The translations under genes were made by a program, and so were the position numbers. Positions 1-5,982 of a DNA stretch of 9,234 bases are shown here, piece after piece. Source of the DNA: Verrucomicrobiia bacterium (GTDB taxonomy: Bacteria; Verrucomicrobiota; Verrucomicrobiia; Limisphaerales; JAUIHU01); NCBI GenBank assembly GCA_030432175.1, contig JAUIHU010000144.1:1-9234 (forward strand). The letters are read 5' to 3'. The notes under the pieces are model-generated. The model did no database searches and was not told the origin of the DNA. It saw only the letters and a list, made by a program, of their open reading frames with translations. Each line of letters starts with the position of its first letter. Positions within the stretch are counted from its first letter, which is position 1.

Positions 1-644
1 AAGATTTATTGACCGAGACATTGAATTACCTGGTGGAGTCGGGGCCATTAGAGGGGATGTTGATAGCATCGGACGAAGGATTTGTAATTGCGCAAAGCTC
101 AGGACTGGCGAAGGCGGAGAGTGGCGCAGCGATTGGGGCTTTATGTGAAGGGATGGTGCATCGTGTTGAATCTGAACGGTTAATACGTTCGGTGAAAGAA
201 CTGGTTTTGCGAGGATCTGGAGGGGAGCAGATTATTATCCGGCTTTTTGATCAGTTAAATGAGAAACGATTGCTGGTGGCGTGGGCAGGAACGACCAGTC
301 GCTACCGCGCTTCTTTAGATCGGGCTGAGGACCTTTGTGGAAAATTGTTAAGTTTGGGAGACCAGCCCCAAAAAGCGGAAGTAGTTCACTTGATTAGTAA
401 AGTCTCGGGATTATGGAAGAGATCTGCCTGGCTTTGGACAGGATCCGCCATCATCGCTGCGGCTGTATCCTGTTTGTCGGGCTGGCAGGTTTTATCCGGG
501 CTGGCAGGTGTGTTGTTGGCCGGTTTTGGCTGGCCTCGGCTTCCACGATATTTTGTCTTACACCGATTATTATTACTGACGGCGGGTTTGTTAAGTTATT
601 TCATGATGACATATGGCATCAAGCTGATAGGAGATTCTTATTAA
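1..644 (+). CDS. Roadblock/LC7-domain protein with C-terminal membrane segments (5' end probably cut)
   Basis: The frame is open from base 3 with no stop before the window edge. The first possible start is TTG at 9, without a ribosome binding site, and the residues before it (D-L-L) extend the first roadblock helix, so the true start probably lies upstream. Residues are numbered from that TTG. Residues 1-115 resemble a roadblock/LC7 fold: an amphipathic helix, a strand around GMLIASDEGFVIAQSSG, a long helix, then a strand around 73-80 and another around 87-93. Members of this family dimerise and regulate small GTPases (MglB type) or act as scaffolds. After a linker, residues 139-157, 159-175 and 185-207 are hydrophobic and could make two or three membrane helices, with basic residues between them (R177, R180, R186). 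Roadblock proteins are normally soluble, so this would tether the module to the inner membrane. The domain call is by pattern only. A second roadblock gene follows at 2181. Confidence 0.72.
   Translation, partial: DLLTETLNYLVESGPLEGMLIASDEGFVIAQSSGLAKAESGAAIGALCEGMVHRVESERLIRSVKELVLRGSGGEQIIIRLFDQLNEKRLLVAWAGTTSRYRASLDRAEDLCGKLLSLGDQPQKAEVVHLISKVSGLWKRSAWLWTGSAIIAAAVSCLSGWQVLSGLAGVLLAGFGWPRLPRYFVLHRLLLLTAGLLSYFMMTYGIKLIGDSY
473..509 (+). repeat. Imperfect 18/19-bp tandem duplication inside the membrane-tail region
   Basis: Bases 473-490 and 491-509 are nearly the same unit (TTTGTCGGGCTGGCAGGT versus TTTATCCGGGCTGGCAGGT), sharing an exact 13-bp core, CGGGCTGGCAGGT, at 478-490 and 497-509. The core offset is 19 bases, not a multiple of three, so the two copies are read in different frames (SGWQV, then SGLAG). 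The reading frame nevertheless stays hydrophobic to the stop at 644. Confidence 0.6.
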
Positions 645-761
645 ATTGATTTGTATATACTTTGTTTAATTTATGTAGATGTTAAACATGTTTTTTAGCC
701 AGATGGCTTCAGCAGAATTAATACGAAAGTTTAACAAGTTTTTATAGCTCAACTCAGGTGG

Positions 762-774
762 TTTTCCTGGAAAA
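762..774. promoter_or_regulatory. Perfect 13-bp palindrome (TTTTCC-T-GGAAAA) upstream of the response regulator gene
   Basis: TTTTCCTGGAAAA is an odd-centred perfect inverted repeat, ending 39 bases before the ATG at 814. It sits in the 169-base AT-rich gap after the roadblock gene. Its position suits an operator, but no convincing -35/-10 pair was found beside it, and no regulator is known for this motif here. A chance occurrence is possible. Confidence 0.25.
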
Positions 775-813
775 TAAAAGTCCGGAGATTCTATCGCGAA
801 AACTATTTCTTTT

Positions 814-2079
814 ATGATACCCAGGGTGTTGATGGTAGATGATGATGTTGACCTGCTTTCAGTGATGAAGCGGGGTTTGAAGCCTCATTCGGATAAGTTT
901 GAGTTGCTGACAGCCGAGAATGGAAAAGAGGCGCTGAAGACGTTGGACAGGGAGAATATATCGTTGGTGGTGACTGATCTCATGATGCCGATCATGGACG
1001 GGTTCCAGTTGTTGACCCAGATGATGGAGAAACATCCATTCACTCCGAGAATGATCATGTCGTCTACTCAGGCAGCCCGTCAGCAGATGTTGGAGGATAA
1101 CTCGGGAATCGAGGCTTTTCTGGTGAAGCCGGTGACCCCTAAAGAGTTGGGAGCCAAGATTCTTGAGACCCTTGAAGCGCAGGAGAATGATACTGGTTAT
1201 GTGAAGGGTATTTCATTGATGTCCTTTTCGCAATTGGTGGAATTGGAGCAAAAAAGCTGTGTGCTTCAGGTCACTCATGGAGAGAGTCAAGAGAAGGGGT
1301 ATTTGTTTTTCAGGGATGGACAGTTGATTGACGCTCAGGTGGCAGGAACCCGCGGAACTGAGGCTGCATACACGGCTTTATCCTGGAAATCTGTCAATAT
1401 TGCGATCCGTGATGACCGGCCTGATTTGCCGGATGTAATCCGAACTCCGATGCAGACCTTGCTCATGGAAGCGGCATATCAAAGTGATATGAAAATGATG
1501 AGCGATTCCGACAGGGCTGCTTTATCCAAGGAGATGAACGAATCTGATCTGGATCAATTCAATGCAATCTCTGCGTCAGCCCCTTCCAGTCTTGAAGAGC
1601 TGAGTGAGGGATTGAATGAACTGGACGTATCCGATCAAACTGGATTTTTCCCTCCACCCCCACCCTCAGCAGCAGGAAGTTCCTCGGTAACTGCCGGGGG
1701 ACAGGATCATTCAGAATCTGAACCAACAACATCGAGCGCTCCGAAAGCGAACGATAGTGATACCATAGAGTTTGATATTAGTAATTCTAATCTATTCATG
1801 GTGGATTTACCATCAGGCGATTCTGAGAATACGAACACTGGAAATGAGTCGCATTCTTTAGACGCATCGGAAAGTGATGATGAGGAAGAAAGGGCGTCGG
1901 AGGTATTGGTTCAAGGAGATGATTTCGGAGAGTTACTGGACGAGGGTTTTGATGCGTTCAGGGAAAAAAATTACAAGCTGGCGCATACGTTGTGGAGGCG
2001 CGCTCAGGAGCTGAATCCTGACGATAAAAGATTGAAATACAATTTGAAGCTGGTCGAAAAGAAGCTCGGAGAAAGCTAA
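814..2079 (+). CDS. Response regulator: receiver + DUF4388 (PATAN) domain + acidic linker + TPR-like C-terminus
   Basis: The 421-residue protein begins with a complete receiver domain (about 3-122): acidic pocket D9/D10/D11, phosphoacceptor D55 in VVTDLMMPIMDG, S83/S84 at the conserved Ser/Thr position and K105 in FLVKP. Residues about 131-225 match the DUF4388/PATAN pattern (LMSFSQLVELEQKSCVLQV, then GYLFFRDGQLIDA, then EAAYTALSW), a domain common in signalling proteins and thought to mediate protein contacts. Residues 226-365 are a low-complexity Ser/Asp/Glu-rich linker with a PPPPP tract at 280-284. Residues about 372-418 form two helices like a TPR (FDAFREKNYKLAHTLWRRAQELNP). There is no DNA-binding domain, so output is probably by protein contact. 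The ATG at 814 lies just before the first receiver strand but has no nearby Shine-Dalgarno; the only GGAG is 26 bases upstream. It lies between two roadblock genes, which suggests a shared pathway. A phosphodonor kinase could be the one encoded at 3030-5726, but that is inference. Confidence 0.88.
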   Translation: MIPRVLMVDDDVDLLSVMKRGLKPHSDKFELLTAENGKEALKTLDRENISLVVTDLMMPIMDGFQLLTQMMEKHPFTPRMIMSSTQAARQQMLEDNSGIEAFLVKPVTPKELGAKILETLEAQENDTGYVKGISLMSFSQLVELEQKSCVLQVTHGESQEKGYLFFRDGQLIDAQVAGTRGTEAAYTALSWKSVNIAIRDDRPDLPDVIRTPMQTLLMEAAYQSDMKMMSDSDRAALSKEMNESDLDQFNAISASAPSSLEELSEGLNELDVSDQTGFFPPPPPSAAGSSSVTAGGQDHSESEPTTSSAPKANDSDTIEFDISNSNLFMVDLPSGDSENTNTGNESHSLDASESDDEEERASEVLVQGDDFGELLDEGFDAFREKNYKLAHTLWRRAQELNPDDKRLKYNLKLVEKKLGES

Positions 2080-2105
2080 ATAAATCCTCTTACCGTATTG
2101 ACCCA

Positions 2106-2124
2106 GGAAAATTAAGCAATTTCC
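2106..2124 (+). other. Small hairpin in the gap after the response regulator gene
   Basis: GGAAAATT (2106-2113) can pair with AATTTCC (2118-2124) around an AAGC loop, with one bulged A. It begins 26 bases after the stop at 2079. No T-run follows, so it is not a standard Rho-independent terminator; it could be an RNA-processing or 3'-protecting element, or chance. Confidence 0.25.
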
Positions 2125-2180
2125 CACCTGTCCTGAAAAGTCAGAGTGGAATTCAGAAACAACAATAACCTGATAATAAA

Positions 2181-2555
2181 ATGGCTAAAGTATCAAAATT
2201 AGAAGCGCTGAACTCAATTCTGTCCAGCCTGTCATCATCCAGCGCTGACATCGAAGCTTGTGCGGTCGTTTCCACCGATGGATTGCTGATGGCATCCAAC
2301 TTCCCATCCGGGATGGATGAGGAACGAATTGCTGCGATGGCGGCTGCGCTTTTAGCAATGGGTGAACGAACAGCCAAGGAATTAAACCGGGGACATCTCG
2401 AGCAGATTTTTGTGCGCGGAGCCAATGGTCTGGTGATTTTGATGGGGGCAGGTGAGGAAGGTGTATTAACGACCTTGTGCAGTAAGAATGCAAAAATTGG
2501 TTTGATATTCCTGGATATGAACCGGGCTGCTGCTGAAATCGCAAAAATCATCTAA
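2181..2555 (+). CDS. Roadblock/LC7-domain protein (MglB-like)
   Basis: This 124-residue protein is about the length of a single roadblock/LC7 domain. It shows the family layout: an N-terminal helix (KLEALNSILSSL), a strand pair around 25-40 (ACAVVSTDGLLMASNFPSG), a long Ala-rich helix at 46-69, strands around 73-88 (EQIFVRGANGLVILMG) and 95-111 (VLTTLCSKNAKIGLIFLD), then a closing helix. Such proteins dimerise and act on Ras-like GTPases or serve as docking platforms. There is no membrane segment, unlike the roadblock gene at the window start. The ATG fits the domain start but has no recognisable Shine-Dalgarno sequence upstream. It lies 101 bases after the response regulator gene and 15 bases before the hemerythrin gene, so it is probably co-transcribed with the latter. 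The partner GTPase is not visible here. Confidence 0.85.
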   Translation: MAKVSKLEALNSILSSLSSSSADIEACAVVSTDGLLMASNFPSGMDEERIAAMAAALLAMGERTAKELNRGHLEQIFVRGANGLVILMGAGEEGVLTTLCSKNAKIGLIFLDMNRAAAEIAKII

Positions 2556-2556
2556 T

Positions 2557-2561
2557 GAAGG
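2557..2561 (+). promoter_or_regulatory. Ribosome binding site for the hemerythrin gene
   Basis: GAAGG ends 9 bases before the ATG at 2571, and starts right after the roadblock stop codon. It is one of the few clear Shine-Dalgarno sequences in the window and supports the chosen start. Confidence 0.55.
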
Positions 2562-2570
2562 TTAATAGCT

Positions 2571-2984
2571 ATGGCTGAATCACTTAAACTTGAATGGTCT
2601 GATGACCTCAGCACCGGAAATCCGGCTACTGACGCTCAACATAAGTACCTGATTGATATTATCAATGAACTGGCAGAAGCCATTGAGTCAGGTCATGCTT
2701 CTCAAAAGCTGAACTCAATTCTTAATTTGTTGCAGTACTACACTGAATGGCATTTTGAGCGTGAAGAAAAATGCATGCACCGATTGAATTGTCCATCTGC
2801 TGAAACCAACGTCAATGCTCATAAGCAGTTCATCGAGACGTTCCTGAAATTCAAGGAAGAGTATAAACAAAGCGGTGGGGCGGAGGACATAGCGATGCGA
2901 ATGTACAAAACCTTAACTGACTGGCTGGTCAATCACATTCAAAAAGTGGACGGACAACTTCGCCACTGTACACCTGCTTCCTGA
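2571..2984 (+). CDS. Bacteriohemerythrin (diiron protein) with one usual His ligand replaced by Asn
   Basis: The 137-residue length and motif order fit bacteriohemerythrin, a four-helix-bundle diiron protein that binds O2 reversibly and serves in oxygen sensing, storage or delivery. Visible ligands are H24 (DAQHKYL), H61 and E65 (WHFEREE), H84 (NAHKQF), and H122 and D127 (NHIQKVD). The family normally has a His four residues before the H84 position (HxxxH); here that residue is N80. The H61-to-80 and H61-to-84 spacings are 19 and 23, the same as I recall between the matching ligands of the Methylococcus protein, so the alignment looks secure. Either the diiron site is altered or Asn or water fills the site. 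The gene follows a roadblock gene by 15 bases and is convergent with a PAS kinase gene, 45 bases apart. Family assignment is firm; O2 binding by this copy is uncertain. Confidence 0.9.
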   Translation: MAESLKLEWSDDLSTGNPATDAQHKYLIDIINELAEAIESGHASQKLNSILNLLQYYTEWHFEREEKCMHRLNCPSAETNVNAHKQFIETFLKFKEEYKQSGGAEDIAMRMYKTLTDWLVNHIQKVDGQLRHCTPAS

Positions 2985-3029
2985 TTGAATTGAAGACTCT
3001 GAAAAATAAAAACAATCAACTTGATAACG

Positions 3030-5726
3030 TCATTTCGAATCCAGGATTTCCCGGATTTTTGCAGCCAGTTTCTCACGATTGAATGGCTTTAAAATGACCG
3101 GGATTTCCTCGCTTCCAGAGCTACTGTTGCCTCCCTCGGTGGATGTATAGCCTGTAATGAAGAGAGCCTTCATGTCTGGAATAATTTCATGGATCCGTTG
3201 GATCGTTTCTCTGCCGTTCATCTGAGGCATGATCACATCGCAGACCACAATTTGAAAACCTCCAGGGTTTTCCCGTGTGATTTCAATAGCTTCCTGTCCA
3301 CTGGAGACGGAGATTGTTTTATAGCCGAGAGAGCCTAACATCAGTTCGATTGATTTTCTGACATTGTCATCGTCATCCACTATCAGGACCGTTTCGGATC
3401 CTTTGATTTCCAAAGATTTGGTAGAACTGTTATTTTTGTTCCTAGCTTTGGCTTCAAGTCGGGGTAAATAAATTCGAAATTCGGTTCCTCGTCCGGGTTC
3501 ACTATCGACTTCAATCCAGCCATGATGCTGGCGAATAATTCCATAAACCACAGCTAATCCCAGTCCGGTTCCTTTGCCTGCTTTTTTGGTTGTGTAGAAA
3601 GGTTCGAAAATATGTTGGAGAGTTTCCTCAGACATACCCTGGCCGAAGTCTTTGACTGAAAGCACGACGTAATCGCCAGGAGCTGCATCCATTTTAGTAT
3701 GAACTTCAATTGGATTCAGAGTTTCCCATTGAGTTTCGATGATCAGCTTGCCTCGCCCGTTCATGGCATCTCTGGCGTTGATTGCCAGATTGAGTACGGC
3801 TTGTTCCATCTGACCAAAATCAGCGCGGACAAATCCAATATTGTCGCCCATCAACGTGACCAGCTCAATATCGTTGGTGAGGGTACGCTGCAGCAATTTG
3901 TGCATGGAATGAAGCACCTCATTCAGGCTGAGAGTCTGTAACTCCTCTGTTTGGCGTCGGCTGAAAGTCAGCAACTGGCGGGTTAGATTGGTAGCTCGTT
4001 CGGCGTTTGAAAGAATTTCGCGAACGTTTTCTGTCAGTTCTGAATCATTTCTGGTTTTATCAATAAGGATCTCCGTATAGCCGATGATGGCTGAGAGTAC
4101 ATTGTTGAAATCATGGGCAATGCCGCTCGCGAGACGCCCAACCGCGTCCATTTTTTGAGACTGCCGGACTTGCTCTTCCAATTGTCGCTCATGAGTAACA
4201 TCCCGCCAGACTGAAACAAAGTTGACAACATTTCCAGTTGAGTCAATTACCGGGCTGATGACCTGGTGAATGTCAAAAAGGCTTCCATCTTTCCGTCGAT
4301 CGACCAATCGACCTGTCCAGACTTCGCCGTTCAGGATCGTTTCCCATAACAGGCTGAAAAAACGTTTGTCATGTCTTCCACTATTCAACAGGCGAGTGCT
4401 TTTACCGAGCGCTTCCCGGGCAGAGTACCCTGTATCTTTTTCAAACGCCGGGTTAACATACAAAATAATCCCCTTGGTGTTTGTAATGAGCACTGCCTCG
4501 GTGATCTGTCGAACAACCATGGCGAGCCGGTCCCGGTCAGCTTCTGCGCGCTTGCGTGCAGTCAGATCCCGGACAATTCCGGTGAAAAATCTTTTCTCTC
4601 CAACTAAAACTTCACTGACTGCCAGCTCTATCGGGAAAACAGAACCGTTTTTGCGCTTTCCCCAGATTTCCCGACCTATGCCGATTATTTTTTTCTCTCC
4701 GCTTTGCAGGTACTTTTGAAGGTAACTGTCATGCTGTTGCTGATGAGGCGCCGGCATAAGTTGGTTGACGGATGTTCCCAACAGTTCTTTCTGCTGATAC
4801 CCAAACATTTCACCTGCTGACCGATTAACACTTTCAATAATTCCTCTCTCATCAATTGTAATAATGCCATCGACCGCAGTATTTAAAACAGCTTCAGCTC
4901 GAATACGGCTTTCACGCAGGGCCTCTGTTACATGCTTTTGATGAGAAATATCCCTGAGATGAATCAGAGACAACGGAGGCTGGGTCCCTTTCACCAAAAC
5001 TCCCGAAGTGACTTCCAATGCCATGGAACTTTCACTGGATGTAAATTGCAACTCATCAATAACATCGATTTTGGATTCAGATAAATCATCCAATGCATTG
5101 AGGACGAGTTCACGGTCGGAGGATGTTACCAGTGAGGCAAATGGGGCTCCGATGAGATCCTTGTGCAGCATGCCCAACATCTGACAGGTAGATGGATTCG
5201 CTTCAACAATTTGACCGAATGCGTCCAGTAAAGCCGTTGGATCGTGTGAATAATCGAAGATGAACCGAAAACTAGCGCTGATTTCTATCGCTGATTGCAT
5301 TCTGGATTGAAAGCTGTTTCTGTCCGAAACCAAGTCACGTTCATTCTTCAAAGGCAGTGTGAGAGAAATGAGGTTGCGCAACTCGTGCTCGTTATACGGG
5401 CGGGAGATAATGCCTGTTGCTCCTGATTGGAATGCTCGAATTCGATCACTTGGGCTGATAAAAATCGACCCGGTCAAAATGACGGAAGTGGTCGAAGTAT
5501 TTTTGGATTTCAACAATCGTCGACACTGTTCATACCCGTCTGACCCGTTTCTAGCGGCACAGCAAAGTAAGACCAGGTCGGGTTTGAGTTGGTTGGCAGC
5601 TACTTCCGCGCTGGTGTCTGGATCGGCTACAAATAATTCGACATCGGGCAAAAGCTCCTGAAGCATTTGCCTGGCGCTCTGCCCTTGAGACTGCTTTTCC
5701 TCGCAAATTAGGATTTTTCTGGGCAT
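3030..5726 (-). CDS. Hybrid sensor histidine kinase: pseudo-receiver, three PAS (second FixL-like), HisKA/HATPase, receiver
   Basis: The 898-residue protein has no membrane segment, so it is probably cytoplasmic. Residues 3-125 form a receiver-like domain in which the phosphoacceptor position is C55 (PDLVLLCC), the acidic pair is E9/E10 and the conserved Lys is R109; T85 is kept. PAS domains lie at about 151-265, 275-395 and 400-515. PAS 2 closely resembles the haem PAS of FixL: H332 (QHDSYLQKYL) matches the proximal haem ligand, R352 (IIGIGRE) the O2-contacting Arg, and I347, L368 and V370 the distal pocket. The kinase core follows: H-box H538 (GIAHDFNN), N-box N650 (NLAINARDAM), G1 D693 (DFGQGM) and G2 GKGTGLGL (718-725). 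The C-terminal receiver is intact: D784-D786, D830 (VVCDVIMPQMNG), T858 and K880 (ILKPF). The ATG at 5726 suits the first strand. Its phosphorelay target is unknown. Confidence 0.93.
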   Translation of the reverse strand: MPRKILICEEKQSQGQSARQMLQELLPDVELFVADPDTSAEVAANQLKPDLVLLCCAARNGSDGYEQCRRLLKSKNTSTTSVILTGSIFISPSDRIRAFQSGATGIISRPYNEHELRNLISLTLPLKNERDLVSDRNSFQSRMQSAIEISASFRFIFDYSHDPTALLDAFGQIVEANPSTCQMLGMLHKDLIGAPFASLVTSSDRELVLNALDDLSESKIDVIDELQFTSSESSMALEVTSGVLVKGTQPPLSLIHLRDISHQKHVTEALRESRIRAEAVLNTAVDGIITIDERGIIESVNRSAGEMFGYQQKELLGTSVNQLMPAPHQQQHDSYLQKYLQSGEKKIIGIGREIWGKRKNGSVFPIELAVSEVLVGEKRFFTGIVRDLTARKRAEADRDRLAMVVRQITEAVLITNTKGIILYVNPAFEKDTGYSAREALGKSTRLLNSGRHDKRFFSLLWETILNGEVWTGRLVDRRKDGSLFDIHQVISPVIDSTGNVVNFVSVWRDVTHERQLEEQVRQSQKMDAVGRLASGIAHDFNNVLSAIIGYTEILIDKTRNDSELTENVREILSNAERATNLTRQLLTFSRRQTEELQTLSLNEVLHSMHKLLQRTLTNDIELVTLMGDNIGFVRADFGQMEQAVLNLAINARDAMNGRGKLIIETQWETLNPIEVHTKMDAAPGDYVVLSVKDFGQGMSEETLQHIFEPFYTTKKAGKGTGLGLAVVYGIIRQHHGWIEVDSEPGRGTEFRIYLPRLEAKARNKNNSSTKSLEIKGSETVLIVDDDDNVRKSIELMLGSLGYKTISVSSGQEAIEITRENPGGFQIVVCDVIMPQMNGRETIQRIHEIIPDMKALFITGYTSTEGGNSSSGSEEIPVILKPFNREKLAAKIREILDSK

Positions 5727-5764
5727 GAGGACTATCTCGGTTGATCAGGTTTAAGCGGAGAAGA

Positions 5765-5805
5765 AGTATCTAAAAAAAATCTGTGATTTTGAAGTGAATT
5801 TCAAA
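5765..5805 (-). promoter_or_regulatory. Weak candidate promoter for the kinase gene overlapping an inverted repeat
   Basis: On the minus strand TTCAAA (bases 5788-5793) and GATACT (5765-5770) are separated by 17 bases, each matching 4 of 6 bases of the sigma-70 consensus, with the kinase ATG about 40 bases downstream. The -35 candidate is also one arm of an inverted repeat, TTTGAA-N6-TTCAAA (5788-5805), which would place an operator on the promoter. Both motifs are weak and the region is AT-rich. Confidence 0.25.
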
Positions 5806-5899
5806 CTTGGTAGTCTTTATTAGCGTTCTACAAGGCTCGAAAGCACACTTTTTGGGTGGTTTCCCAGGTTCTCCGTTCGGCTACGAAAAAATTATTAGT

Positions 5900-5945
5900 A
5901 AAAAAACAAAAAAATCCAAGCAAACGATATTTGTGCCAGGATTTT
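5900..5945 (-). terminator. Candidate Rho-independent terminator of the cell wall hydrolase gene
   Basis: On the minus strand, starting 38 bases after the hydrolase stop codon, AAAATCC (5939-5945) pairs with GGATTTT (5911-5917). An inner CAAA/TTTG pair closes a short loop in between, and a long T-rich run interrupted by one G follows (bases 5900-5914 on the plus strand are A-rich). Stem plus T-tract is the expected pattern, though the outer stem is AT-rich with a large internal loop. It should insulate the kinase gene downstream on the same strand. Confidence 0.5.
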
Positions 5946-5982
5946 GCAAGTTAAAGGTTGCAGAGAACTGAATTAACTGTGA

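Noticed and set aside
413..649. Alternative frame over the membrane-tail region, considered as evidence of a frameshift at the tandem repeat
   Set aside because: Past the repeat this frame gives a charged, non-hydrophobic sequence, while the main frame stays hydrophobic to its stop, so no frameshift is needed.
646..676. Promoter-like TTGATT followed by AT-rich sequence after the first roadblock gene
   Set aside because: The nearest -10 candidates lie at 13 or 19 bases from the -35 candidate and match poorly; the region is simply AT-rich.
2098..2126. TTGACC as a -35 box for the second roadblock gene
   Set aside because: No -10-like hexamer lies 16-18 bases downstream, so a promoter here is not supported.
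2153..2551. Long minus-strand open frame opposite the second roadblock gene
   Set aside because: It mirrors the roadblock gene, and its translation shows no recognisable domain, while the plus-strand frame has a clear family pattern.
2985..3029. Possible bidirectional terminator between the convergent hemerythrin and kinase genes
   Set aside because: Only a 6-base pairing (TGATTG 2982-2987 with CAATCA 3013-3018) around a 25-base loop is present, without a T-run next to the stem.
4270..4719. Plus-strand open frame opposite the PAS region of the kinase
   Set aside because: It lies inside the continuous kinase frame, and its Ser/Arg-rich translation is typical of an antisense shadow.
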